Below, piece after piece: positions 1 to 8,454 of a DNA stretch of 64,000 bases. This DNA is from JAWKUK01 sp041398605 (GTDB lineage Bacteria > Planctomycetota > UBA1135 > GCA-002686595): assembly GCA_041398605.1 (NCBI GenBank), contig JAWKUK010000020.1, forward strand, positions 1 through 64,000, read 5' to 3'. Position numbers and translations under genes: made by a program. Position 1 is the stretch's first letter. Every line of letters begins with the position of its first letter. The notes beneath the pieces are model-generated. The model had not been told where the DNA came from. It was given only the letters and a program-made list of their open reading frames with translations, and searched no databases.

Positions 1-1698
1 CGGCGTGCCGCGGAAGTTCGGCGGCGCCATCTTGCGGTGCAGCGCCTCGCGCACGAACGTCGCGGTTTGGGTCGTGTGCTGCGCCATCGTCGGCTGGATC
101 GACAGCGCGAGCGCGCCCGCGAGCGCTACCGCCACGCCGCCTGCGATGAAGCGCGGGCGCGTCGCGAGGGTCACCGTGCGCGACGCGCGGCTGAAGGCCG
201 CGGCCGCGACGACACACGTCAACAGGCCCACCGCCGGGATCTCGAGGCCAAAGTCCGTCGTCGAATGGAACGCGATCGCCGCGACCCCATACATCAGGCC
301 AAAGCCCGCGATGTTCGTGCGCGAGCGGCTCTGCGACGACAAGCGCACCAAGGCCGCGATGACCAAGCCGAGGCCGACCAGGACACACAGGCCGCCCAGG
401 AAGCCCGTCTCGCCCAAGAACTCGAGGTACTGGTTCTCGGCGTTGGCAGCCGTCCCGCCGCGCACCGACGTGTCGAACATCGGGAACGACACCCAGTACG
501 TGCCAAAGCCCGCGCCCAAGAGGGGCAGCGCCGTCGCCATACGGAACGTGTCCCGCGCCAAGTCCGCGCGCACGCCATACGCCTCGATGGGGTCGTCCAT
601 CGTCGTCGACATGCGCTCGTAGATCGGGTCAAAGCCCAGCGCCAGCAGGGCGAGGAACGCGACGCCGGCGAGGCCCACCATCGGCCAGCCGACCCCATCC
701 ACCTTGCGCGTCAACTGCATCGCGATCGCCGTCACAGCGCCCGCAAAGAACAGCGAGATCAAGCCGTTGCGCGACGTCGACAGCGCGATCGCGAGGGCGC
801 CCAGGACCAGGAACATCATCAACGCGCGGTCGAGCCACATGCCGTCGGTCGGGCGCAGGTCGATCAGGTCGCGCAGCTCGATCGGGCGCCCGTGACTGCG
901 GTCCATCGCGCGCACCAACAGGTAGCCGAGCGTGCAGCCGAGGCACAGGTTCAGGAACTCCGAGTAGTGGCTGTACGAGGCGAAGGGGCCCGCCGTGATC
1001 ACGCGGACCGGCGAGTCAAAGGTCCAATAGATCTTGTCCGCGCCGAGCAGGAGCTGCACGACGCCGATCGTCGCCACCAGCATCCCGATCAGGCCCGCGC
1101 CGGCGAGCAGGCGGCGGAAGGCGGCCTTCTCGCGGTAGATGCTCGTCAAGACGAAGAAGATCGTCAGGCTCGCCAGCAGCACACGCAGGTCCGTCCAGGT
1201 GCCGGCGGGGTACAGCGACAGCGTCGCCCACGTCACCGGCTCCGTCGCGAGGCCCGAGAGCGCCGCGTCCGTCGCGGCCGTGCGCCAGATCTCGGCGGTG
1301 TGGGGCGAGACGAGCTCGATCAGGCCGATCGGGAGGGGCGTGACCTGCAGCGCCACGAGGGCCACGAAGGCGGCCGCCGGGACATAGCCCCAAGACCAGA
1401 CGAAGGCGGCGCCTTGTTCGACGAAGCAGCGCACCGCAAAGAGGGCCGCGATCACGCCGGCGGTCGCGATCAGGACCGCATGGCTGAAGGGCAGCACGCC
1501 GCCGAAGGCGAGGGGCAGGTAGGTGAGCAGCACGAGGGCCAGGCCCTCGATCACTTGGTCCACGCGCGGGGCTGCCTCGAAGGCGCCGACCGTGTCCGTG
1601 GGCAAGTTAGTCGTCTGGCGGGCCGGCGGCGCGGGGGCGGCGGGCACGCTGCGCTCCGTCTTAGGACCTGCGAGGGGTCCGGCGGATTTCTTCGACAT
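1..1698 (-). CDS. O-antigen ligase / polymerase-like membrane protein (partial, runs off left edge)
   Basis: I translated the complement from an ATG at 1698; it stays open to base 1, so about 566 N-terminal residues are seen and the stop lies outside the window. After a Pro/Ala-rich cytosolic leader of about 45 residues come many hydrophobic segments. Motifs FASYSHYSEF (around 245), STSRNGL (around 305), GAGFGTYWVSFP and AENQYLEFLGETG (around 390-420) match the Wzy_C / O-antigen ligase family (PF04932), inner-membrane enzymes that join or polymerise undecaprenyl-linked glycans on the periplasmic side. The last visible part, after the membrane segments, would be the start of a periplasmic C-terminal region. 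No clear ribosome binding site precedes the ATG. The exact substrate (O-antigen, exopolysaccharide or a glycoprotein glycan) cannot be told from sequence. Confidence 0.8.
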   Translation of the reverse strand, partial: MSKKSAGPLAGPKTERSVPAAPAPPARQTTNLPTDTVGAFEAAPRVDQVIEGLALVLLTYLPLAFGGVLPFSHAVLIATAGVIAALFAVRCFVEQGAAFVWSWGYVPAAAFVALVALQVTPLPIGLIELVSPHTAEIWRTAATDAALSGLATEPVTWATLSLYPAGTWTDLRVLLASLTIFFVLTSIYREKAAFRRLLAGAGLIGMLVATIGVVQLLLGADKIYWTFDSPVRVITAGPFASYSHYSEFLNLCLGCTLGYLLVRAMDRSHGRPIELRDLIDLRPTDGMWLDRALMMFLVLGALAIALSTSRNGLISLFFAGAVTAIAMQLTRKVDGVGWPMVGLAGVAFLALLALGFDPIYERMSTTMDDPIEAYGVRADLARDTFRMATALPLLGAGFGTYWVSFPMFDTSVRGGTAANAENQYLEFLGETGFLGGLCVLVGLGLVIAALVRLSSQSRSRTNIAGFGLMYGVAAIAFHSTTDFGLEIPAVGLLTCVVAAAAFSRASRTVTLATRPRFIAGGVAVALAGALALSIQPTMAQHTTQTATFVREALHRKMAPPNFRGTP

Positions 1699-2021
1699 GG
1701 CGAGGGGCGCGCGCCGGGCTCGAGGGCGCGCAGGTGGTGAGGCACGGGACGGCGAGGCGAGGCGCCGCGTGCTGGCGAGGCGGGCGAGGGATTGGAAAGA
1801 GGGCGCGGGTCCCGCTTCCCCCCCGGGGGCAAGCGCCGTGACTACAGTCGCGGCGCTCGGCCCGGGAAGGCGCGCGGCCCTGCCCGCCGGATCCCGGTGA
1901 GGGAACGGAAGGCAGGGCCGCGCGCGCTGAGTGACCCAAGGGAGCCTACCTCATGCACACGGTCGAGGCGTCGACCGAATGCTGGTCCGAAGACCGGGCA
2001 GGCCCCCCCAGGGGGCGGAGA
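1699..2021. other. Intergenic region between two minus-strand genes
   Basis: A 323-base gap with no convincing gene. Its one clear structure is the perfect 15-bp inverted repeat at 1870-1925. Otherwise it is G/C-rich filler; I saw no good promoter for the minus-strand gene at 1698. Confidence 0.6.
1870..1925 (-). terminator. 15-bp perfect inverted repeat, candidate terminator of the 2022-4676 gene
   Basis: Arms 1870-1884 and 1911-1925 are exact reverse complements, separated by 26 bases. It lies about 100 bases past the stop of the secreted-protein gene and before the start of the ligase gene, both on the minus strand. No T-run follows and the loop is long, so it may act as a 3' mRNA end or protein site rather than a classical intrinsic terminator. 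Confidence 0.4.
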
Positions 2022-4676
2022 TCACTGGAACGTGACCCCGACGGCGTCCGAGAAGTTCGACACCGCGGCCATGCCGACGACGTCGCGGTACCAGTACTGG
2101 AAGTACCAGGTGTCGCCGACCATGACCGACTGCGTACCGCTCGGGCGCGGGATCGACGTCAGGTCGATCAGCAACGAGACCTGGCCGCCCATCGGGCCGG
2201 TGTTGAGGACGTTGGCGTTGAAGCGACCGACCGCTCCACCCGCGATGCAGAGGTTGCCGAGGCTGCCGCCCGGGAAGGGCAGGAAGATCTGCGTACGCGA
2301 GTTCAGGAAGTAGCCGTTCGAGTTGTCCGGCAGATAGATACAGCTGAGCGTCACGTCGTTGTCAGCCACGACATCGCTGCCCGTGGCAAGGATGTGCGCG
2401 CCACGGTTCGTCGAGTTGATCTCGGCCGTGCAGAACTGGAAGCCGATCTCGGTGCTGGGATCGCGCGTGTAGGCCATCTGGTAGACCTGACAGTTGCTGG
2501 TGCCGGCATCGAACCAGTCGACGTGCAGGACGTAGCTCTGGACTTGGCCCGTCGTGTTCGTCCAGGTCAGGAACTCGTCGTTCGAGCTGCTGGTCGACGC
2601 CGCCAGGAGGCCCGCCGGGGTGCCGCAGTTGCCGCCCGCCGAGTACAGGAACAGGTCGAGGTCCGCGACCGCGTCCGAGAAGAAGATCCCGATGTTCAGG
2701 GTCTCACCCGGGTCCGCGTCGAGGAAGAAGTAGTCCTCGTCGCACGCCGTGATCCGCAGGTTCGGCGTGAAGCCGAGGGACAGCGGGTAGGCCTGGCTGC
2801 AGTCGTCGTTGTCCTCGAGGAGGTCGTCAACGTTGCACGCGCTGTCGGTCGTCAAGGTCAGAGAGTAGTCGCCACAGTTCGCCGCGTTGTTGTAGACGAA
2901 CACGCTCACGACGACGTCGACCGGCATCGAACCGCAGTTGAAGTAGTCAACCGACTCGGTATCCGAGGACGAATTCGAGAAGTCGATCGAATTCATGCAG
3001 TCGGACGCTAGGTAAAGGAACATGTCGAGGTCTGCCTCGGTGTGCGTGAACGCGATGCTAGCGTTCAGAGCCGTGCCCGGAGCAACGGTGACCAGGTAGT
3101 AGTCCTCGTCGATGCCCTCGGTGACGAGGTTCGTGATCACGGCCGGGGCCGCGACGGCAACGGCGCTGCCGCAGTCGTCGTTCGGCTCGAACGCGTCGTC
3201 GATGCCGTTGTCGCAACCCGTGCAGTTGACGCTCAGGTCCGACTCGAGGACGAGCCAGAACGAGCCGAAGGCCGGGTTGTTCGTGAGGGGGTTGTATCCG
3301 CCCCAGTTGAGGCAGTTGGCCACGCCCGGGTTCGGGCCGCCAACGAGGGACAGGACGGTCCCGTTCGACACCGCGCCCAAAGTGTCCAAGCTGAACTGGA
3401 CGTCGTTCTCGATGCCGCCGGCCTGGTAGCCGATCGTCGCGCTGACGCCGCCGCCGACGCCCGCTTGCTCGATGTCCTGGTACAGGAACTGCGCCAGCGC
3501 CGGGCCGGAGCCGTGGACCTGGACCTGGAACGTCGCCGAGTCCCCGTGGTCGACAAAGGCAACGTCGGTCCACTGGACGATCAACGTGTCGCCGATTTCT
3601 TGCCAGCGGACATCGCCGCCGAGACCGGGGTTGAGGTCATCCCAGAACGGGAGCAGTGTTTGGTCGCCGCCGAAGCAGCCCGTGCTGCTCGACGCGACGG
3701 CGTTCGGGATCGCCCCGTTCGTCCAGCCGAGGTCCACGCCCGTGCCGTTGAAGCGGATGCCGCCGTTCGAGCCGACGCGCGCCACGCCCGCCGCGAGCAG
3801 CGAGTTGCCGACGGTGGTCGGGATGTCGATCTCCGTGTCGTCGCCGTGCGCGAGCAGCGTGCCCGTGGCAGAGATGTCCATCCAGGTGCCCGGCAGAGCG
3901 CCGGTGAAGGCGAGCGGCGTGCTCGGGCCCGCCGGGGCCTCGTCGTACCACTGGTCGACCGCGCCGAGGCCCGAGCCCGCGGCGGCGCCGGGGTTCTGGA
4001 ACACGGTGCCGTCGCCGACCGGGGCGAAGGGGCCCGGGCGCAGGCCGACGATCGGGCCCGTCTCGGTGCCGTCGCCGCCGTCGAGGACCTGCAGCGAGAA
4101 GCCGAAGCGGTCATCGAAGCCGTTCGAGTACGTGCCGTCGCCGTCCGCCAAGAGGCAGAACTCGCGCATCGACATGTCGATGTCGAAGGTGTACGGGGTG
4201 AACGCGCCGGACTGGATCGTGCCGGGCATGTTCGTCAGCGTGATGTCGGCGATCGGCGCGCCGGTCGGTGCCTGGCACGTGTCGTACTGGTGCCACATGC
4301 GCAAGCGCATGCTGACCGGCGTGTTCGAGTCCGTCGCATACGCGATCTGGATCCCGGTGATGCGGTAGCTGTCCGCAGTGCCGACGAGGCCGACCGAGGT
4401 CGTGCTCGGCACGCGGCCTTCGTCCGTGACGACGGTGCCGTCGTCGATGTCGTAGAAGAAGCCCGTGTAGTAGTTCGACGCGAAGATCACGTCATTCGCG
4501 CCTCCACGGAACTGCTGCTGGTTGTTGGCCGGGACAAACTGGCCCGAGGCGACGTGGAACGTGCCGGCGTTGATGGGCGCCGGCATCGTTGCGACGCTCA
4601 AGCGCGGCGTGCTCTGGGCCGCCGCGACGCCCGCGAGCGCGATTGCGCCGAGGAGCGAATGGGTGACGTAAGACAT
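2022..4676 (-). CDS. Secreted protein with two pre-peptidase (PPC)-like domains and a lineage-type C-terminal domain
   Basis: The 884-residue product starts at an ATG (4676) that gives a typical signal peptide (MSYVTHSLLGAIALAGVAAAQS); a longer upstream frame would put 94 unlikely residues before it. Residues about 30-490 are a beta-rich, Gly/Asp/Asn-rich region of unknown family. Two repeats, around 490-585 and 615-720, each begin with a PNDDC- or DNDDC-type Asp cluster followed by a DEDYY/DEDYF core and an ADLDMFLY/ADLDLFLY strand, as in bacterial pre-peptidase C-terminal domains, which often bind calcium. The last ~135 residues (FLPFPGGSLGNLCIAGG, then DTWYFQYWYRD) resemble a C-terminal domain I associate with Planctomycetota secreted proteins. 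No catalytic motif is visible, so it is most likely a cell-surface or extracellular structural/adhesive protein. Confidence 0.75.
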   Translation of the reverse strand: MSYVTHSLLGAIALAGVAAAQSTPRLSVATMPAPINAGTFHVASGQFVPANNQQQFRGGANDVIFASNYYTGFFYDIDDGTVVTDEGRVPSTTSVGLVGTADSYRITGIQIAYATDSNTPVSMRLRMWHQYDTCQAPTGAPIADITLTNMPGTIQSGAFTPYTFDIDMSMREFCLLADGDGTYSNGFDDRFGFSLQVLDGGDGTETGPIVGLRPGPFAPVGDGTVFQNPGAAAGSGLGAVDQWYDEAPAGPSTPLAFTGALPGTWMDISATGTLLAHGDDTEIDIPTTVGNSLLAAGVARVGSNGGIRFNGTGVDLGWTNGAIPNAVASSSTGCFGGDQTLLPFWDDLNPGLGGDVRWQEIGDTLIVQWTDVAFVDHGDSATFQVQVHGSGPALAQFLYQDIEQAGVGGGVSATIGYQAGGIENDVQFSLDTLGAVSNGTVLSLVGGPNPGVANCLNWGGYNPLTNNPAFGSFWLVLESDLSVNCTGCDNGIDDAFEPNDDCGSAVAVAAPAVITNLVTEGIDEDYYLVTVAPGTALNASIAFTHTEADLDMFLYLASDCMNSIDFSNSSSDTESVDYFNCGSMPVDVVVSVFVYNNAANCGDYSLTLTTDSACNVDDLLEDNDDCSQAYPLSLGFTPNLRITACDEDYFFLDADPGETLNIGIFFSDAVADLDLFLYSAGGNCGTPAGLLAASTSSSNDEFLTWTNTTGQVQSYVLHVDWFDAGTSNCQVYQMAYTRDPSTEIGFQFCTAEINSTNRGAHILATGSDVVADNDVTLSCIYLPDNSNGYFLNSRTQIFLPFPGGSLGNLCIAGGAVGRFNANVLNTGPMGGQVSLLIDLTSIPRPSGTQSVMVGDTWYFQYWYRDVVGMAAVSNFSDAVGVTFQ

Positions 4677-5090
4677 GAAAGCGAGTGGATTCTTTGGAGT
4701 AGACGAGGCGAGGTCGTCGTGCGACGGACCGGGACCGTCTGCCTTCGGGTCGACGCTCGCGCTCGGGGGCGAGATGCGGGTACCGTCGCGGCAGGCGACT
4801 CCGAGATGGTAGTGCCTCAGGCGGCCAGCAGAGCAACCCCATCGAAATTTCATCTGAGGAGGTGCCCAGGATCGAGGCGCCGGGGCCGGCCCAGCGCGCC
4901 CGGTCCATTCCCGGGCCCCACGCACAGCGCGCGGGCTATGGGTTAGGGGCTGTCTCAAATCGGGCTCGGCCCTGGACTAGGTTTGCAACCAGCGCGTGCG
5001 CGCGCCCGCGCCGGCGCCCGCCTCCATCCCAGCGGCACCGCTCGATGCATCGCTGGAGCCCCGACCGGGCCCCTGATAGGGTCTCTCACC
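4677..5090. other. Divergent intergenic region
   Basis: A 414-base gap between the divergent starts at 4676(-) and 5091(+). It must hold promoters for both genes. A weak minus-strand candidate reads TTGCTC and TACCAT with a 19-base spacer, which is longer than ideal. A lower-G+C patch lies around 4840-4860. No RNA gene or small conserved frame was seen. Confidence 0.5.
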
Positions 5091-7064
5091 ATGCAGCTCA
5101 CCCTGACCCCCGGCAACAGCCTCACGTGCCGTGTCAACCACCACAAGGAGGGCTGGAACGGGGTCATCTGTTCGAACGCCGAGCACTGGAACTGCCTCGC
5201 CGAGGCCGAATTCCGGAGCACCTACTGCGCCACCGGCGACCCGCGCTGCTTCCACCTGCACGCGTTTGACGCCGCCGCGCCCTCGATCACGATCGACGGC
5301 AGCGGCGCCAACTGGCTGCTCGACAAAGAGCCGCACGCGCTCGACGACCAGTTGCTGTTCCTGTGGGGGTTCCGCGCCACCGGCGCGCGCGGGATCCCCG
5401 AGGGCACCGCGAACCAGAGCGAGGTGCTGTTCGGCGTCTATCGCGTCAAGGAGGTCGAGAAGCGCGACCTGCGCCACCGCGCGCAGTGGATCGTCAAGCC
5501 CTATTCCGACGGCTGGGCGAAGTTCGACCACGCGCACGTCGCGCGGCCGCGCTTCGAGCGCATCGGCGGCAACTACTTGACCGAGCTCGACGCCCGCGAC
5601 GTCGAGCGGGTCCTGGACGAGGTCGCGAGCTCCACGACGGCCTGGCCGGACGCGGCTGACCGTAAGCGCTTCGACTCGTTCCGCGCCGGATACCCCAAGT
5701 GGATCAAGGTCGCACAGCGCAAGGCCGAGGTCCTCGTCGAGCGCTTCAACCAAGCCACGCGCGGCCGCGTCGCGAGCGCCGCCGGCGTCACAGGCGTGCG
5801 CGTGACCCCGGGGAACAAGCCGTTGCGCGACCTCGAGCACCTCGTCGCGCCCGTCAGTCGCGTCGCCCCGTCGGCAGCGGCTGGGGTTGGCTCTGGCACT
5901 GGTTCCGGCTCTGGGGCGGCGGTCGCGCCGCGCGAGGGTGAGGGCGACGGCGGGGCGCGCTTCGGGGCCCCGGCAGGGATGCCCGGCGGGGTCCCGGGCA
6001 GCGCCGCGGCCGCGGTCGGCCTGGCGGGCTCAGCGCTCGCTTCGGCCATCGAATCGGGACAAGCCGCGGCCCGCAGCGCGGCCTCGGGCGCGCCCGTCGG
6101 CGCCGCGTCCGCGACGGCGCTCGCGCCGCTGATCGAGCCCGGGACCCGGGCCTGGATCGCCGAGACCTACGGCGCAGATCGGGCGCTCGAGCTCGAGGTC
6201 GCGACCCGCACCAAGGACCTCGTTGTCCTGCGCGGCGACCCCGGCGTCGGCAAGAGCCACCTCGCGCTGCGCCTGCTCGTCGACCCCACGCGCGAGCGCA
6301 CGTTGGTCGTGCCCGTCTCGGCCACCTGGCGCGGGCGCGAGGACCTCTTGGGCTACGTCAACCCGATCCACGGGCGCTTCGAGCGCACGCCCTTCACCGA
6401 GTTCCTGTTCGACGCTGCCGCGGCCTGGGAGCGCGGCGACCGGCGCACGCGCCTCGTCATCTTCGAGGAGTTCAACCTGAGCCAGCCCGAGCACTGGCTC
6501 GCCGACGTCCTCGCCGTCTCGCAATACGACGCCGAGGCCGACCGGCGCATCGTGCTCGCCGGCGCCTCCAAGGACGAAGCGCGCGAAGTGCTGCTGTCGC
6601 CCGCCGTGCGCTTCGTCGCGACGATCAACAGCGATCACACGACGCGGCCCCTGTCGCCGCGCGTGCTCGACCGCGCCGCGGTCGTGACGCTGGAGCTCAC
6701 CGCGAAAGAGGCGCTCAAGCGCGTGGCGCTGCCGCTGCAGGAATGGAGCGTGCACGCGATCGCGAACCTCGACTTCCTCCTGCGCCCCAAGGGCTCGCCC
6801 TTCTCGATCCGCACCGCGCGCGCGCTGCAACGCGCGCTCTCGATCGACGCGTCGTTCGACGAGGGCGTCGTGCTCGACCTGGTGCTGCTGCAACAGGTCC
6901 TGAGCAAGCTGCGCCTCATGGCCCACGACGCGGCGGACGCGGCGCTCCTGCACGCGTTGAACGCGTGGGCCGGCGACCTCGACGGGCGGCTGCCGCGCTG
7001 CGCCGCGTGGATCGACGGGTGCAAGGACGCGCTCGACGCCGGGCGCGACGTCGTCCAGGCCTGA
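5091..7064 (+). CDS. McrB-like AAA+ ATPase with Cys/His-rich N-terminal domain
   Basis: A 657-residue protein; the ATG at 5091 was chosen because the frame upstream is Arg/Ala-rich and has no protein character. Residues 1-60 hold a dense set of potential metal ligands (C13, H17, H18, C27, H32, C35, C46, C53, H55, H57). Residues about 75-120 include LLFLWGF and VLFGVYRVKEVE, faintly like PUA/EVE-type modified-base readers; this is inference only. Residues about 255-350 are an Ala/Gly-rich linker. The ATPase core follows: Walker A GDPGVGKS (about 381-388), Walker B LVIFEEFN (about 454-461) and a sensor strand VRFVATINSD (about 505-514) followed by SPRVLDRA, the layout of AAA_5/McrB-type ATPases. 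It lies 18 bases before its partner at 7083, as mcrB does before mcrC. A role in DNA restriction or anti-phage defence is inferred. Confidence 0.7.
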   Translation: MQLTLTPGNSLTCRVNHHKEGWNGVICSNAEHWNCLAEAEFRSTYCATGDPRCFHLHAFDAAAPSITIDGSGANWLLDKEPHALDDQLLFLWGFRATGARGIPEGTANQSEVLFGVYRVKEVEKRDLRHRAQWIVKPYSDGWAKFDHAHVARPRFERIGGNYLTELDARDVERVLDEVASSTTAWPDAADRKRFDSFRAGYPKWIKVAQRKAEVLVERFNQATRGRVASAAGVTGVRVTPGNKPLRDLEHLVAPVSRVAPSAAAGVGSGTGSGSGAAVAPREGEGDGGARFGAPAGMPGGVPGSAAAAVGLAGSALASAIESGQAAARSAASGAPVGAASATALAPLIEPGTRAWIAETYGADRALELEVATRTKDLVVLRGDPGVGKSHLALRLLVDPTRERTLVVPVSATWRGREDLLGYVNPIHGRFERTPFTEFLFDAAAAWERGDRRTRLVIFEEFNLSQPEHWLADVLAVSQYDAEADRRIVLAGASKDEAREVLLSPAVRFVATINSDHTTRPLSPRVLDRAAVVTLELTAKEALKRVALPLQEWSVHAIANLDFLLRPKGSPFSIRTARALQRALSIDASFDEGVVLDLVLLQQVLSKLRLMAHDAADAALLHALNAWAGDLDGRLPRCAAWIDGCKDALDAGRDVVQA

Positions 7065-7082
7065 GGCCGCGACAGGAGCCCC

Positions 7083-8408
7083 ATGGCCTCGCCCAAGCGT
7101 GAGCTCGCGGATGCGCTGCGGCGCGACCTCTTGGAGGTCTGCGCGCACCTCCTCGATCGCTACACCTACGGCGGCAGCGAAGGGCCGCGCCTCGTGCGGC
7201 GCCGCAGCCCCGTCGCGGCGCAGGACGCCGAGCCGCTCGGGCCGCTGGGCCTCATCCTGCGCGGCGCGGCGGCGCTGACGCGGCACCTGCCGCTCGCGCT
7301 CGCGGAGCTCGTCGCCGACCCGATCGGCGGCATCGAGGTCGCGCGCCACCAGAGCGTCCCGCGCCGCGCGCTGCCGTCGCGCAGCCCCGCGGACTACGCC
7401 TCGACCGCGGGCACCGCGTTGGCGTCGGTCGCGGCGCTGATGCCGCGCAGTTGGATCGCGTGGGCGCCGTCCGGGCGCCCGCCGCGCGCGGCGCTCGCGT
7501 GGGTGGTGTCGATCGTCGAGGGCTACCGCGCCGCGCTCGCCGAGCACGTCGCGGGGCTCGGCGAGGCGCTGGAAGAGGCGATCGCCTTCCGCGGCGCCCG
7601 CAGCGCGTACGGCCTGGAAGACGTGCAGCGCATCGAGGGCTTCGAGCGCCGCCTGCGCCGCGCCGACGCGTCCCTCGCGGCCATGCGCGCGCGGCTCGTC
7701 GCGCTCGGCGGGCACGGGCTCGTCGCGTCGCGGCGCCTGCCTGACCCGTTCCCGCGCGGCGCGAGCTGGGCGGTGTTGCGGGGGCTCGCCTCAGGGCTCG
7801 TCGACCCGCGCGCCTCCGCGGCGGTGATCGCGCGCGAGCTCGCGGATCGCGCCGAGGTCGGCCTGGACCTCGCGTACCTGTACCAGCGCTGGTGCGGCTG
7901 GCGCCTCGTCGAAGGGCTCGAGGCGCTCGGCTGGCGCCCGCGGACCGATCCGCTGCCGGCGCTGTTGATGGCCGGCGCCATCGAGTTCGAGCGCGCGGGG
8001 GGCGGCGACGTGTTGGAGCTCCTGTGCGAGCCGCGCCTCGCGTCGCGCAAGCCGCCGGTGCACGGCGTCACGGCCGCCGTGGGGGAGCTGACGCCCGACT
8101 TCGTGCTGCTGACGCACCGCGGGGGCGTCGTCGACGCGCACGTCCTCGACCCGACGTTGAGCCTCGACGCGGCCCACCGGCGGTCGAAGCGCAAGTACCT
8201 GCGCTACATCCAGCTCGATGGCGTGCGCGTCGTGTCCGGCGTGCGCGTCGTCGCGGGGCCGCTGCGCTCGTGGGCGTGCGCGCCGCTGCAGGGGACGCGC
8301 TGCGTGCTCGACAGCGAGGACTGGCGCGGGGCGCACGGCACCGTGCCCATGAACCCGGTGGACTACCGCCCCGAGGCGCTGCTCGACTGGCTGCGGGACC
8401 TCGGGTGA
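7083..8408 (+). CDS. DUF2357/McrC-like PD-(D/E)XK-type partner of the AAA+ ATPase
   Basis: 441 residues, with ATG preceded by AGGAG at 7074-7078. The N-terminal two thirds are helical and unrecognised. From about residue 264 the segment YLYQRWCGWRLVEGLEALGW matches the helix that leads into the nuclease fold of DUF2357/McrC-like proteins, where a W or F partner helix precedes the catalytic core. The core reads TPDFVLL (P338-D339), then VVDAHVLDPTLS with D351 and D356, then Lys-rich RRSKRKYLRY (K369, K371). PD and the second acid are present, but the Lys expected two residues after D356 is Thr358. The protein may be an inactive nuclease-fold subunit or use a displaced Lys. Its tight linkage to the McrB-like ATPase supports a two-component complex. 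Confidence 0.6.
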   Translation: MASPKRELADALRRDLLEVCAHLLDRYTYGGSEGPRLVRRRSPVAAQDAEPLGPLGLILRGAAALTRHLPLALAELVADPIGGIEVARHQSVPRRALPSRSPADYASTAGTALASVAALMPRSWIAWAPSGRPPRAALAWVVSIVEGYRAALAEHVAGLGEALEEAIAFRGARSAYGLEDVQRIEGFERRLRRADASLAAMRARLVALGGHGLVASRRLPDPFPRGASWAVLRGLASGLVDPRASAAVIARELADRAEVGLDLAYLYQRWCGWRLVEGLEALGWRPRTDPLPALLMAGAIEFERAGGGDVLELLCEPRLASRKPPVHGVTAAVGELTPDFVLLTHRGGVVDAHVLDPTLSLDAAHRRSKRKYLRYIQLDGVRVVSGVRVVAGPLRSWACAPLQGTRCVLDSEDWRGAHGTVPMNPVDYRPEALLDWLRDLG

Positions 8409-8415
8409 GCGGACA

Positions 8416-8445
8416 TTGCAGCGCGCTCCGCGCGGGGCCTACACT
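8416..8445 (+). promoter_or_regulatory. Candidate sigma-70-type promoter before the FtsQ-like gene
   Basis: TTGCAG (8416-8421) and TACACT (8440-8445) are 18 bases apart, just before the ATG at 8455. If used, the transcript would start almost at the start codon. Two hexamers in a G/C-rich genome are weak evidence. Confidence 0.3.
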
Positions 8446-8454
8446 GCGGCACCG

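Noticed and set aside
37..1740. Long plus-strand open frame of 567 codons
   Set aside because: Arg/Ala/His-rich composition with no hydrophobic or family pattern; it is the shadow of the O-antigen ligase-like gene on the minus strand, which has clear membrane segments and motifs.
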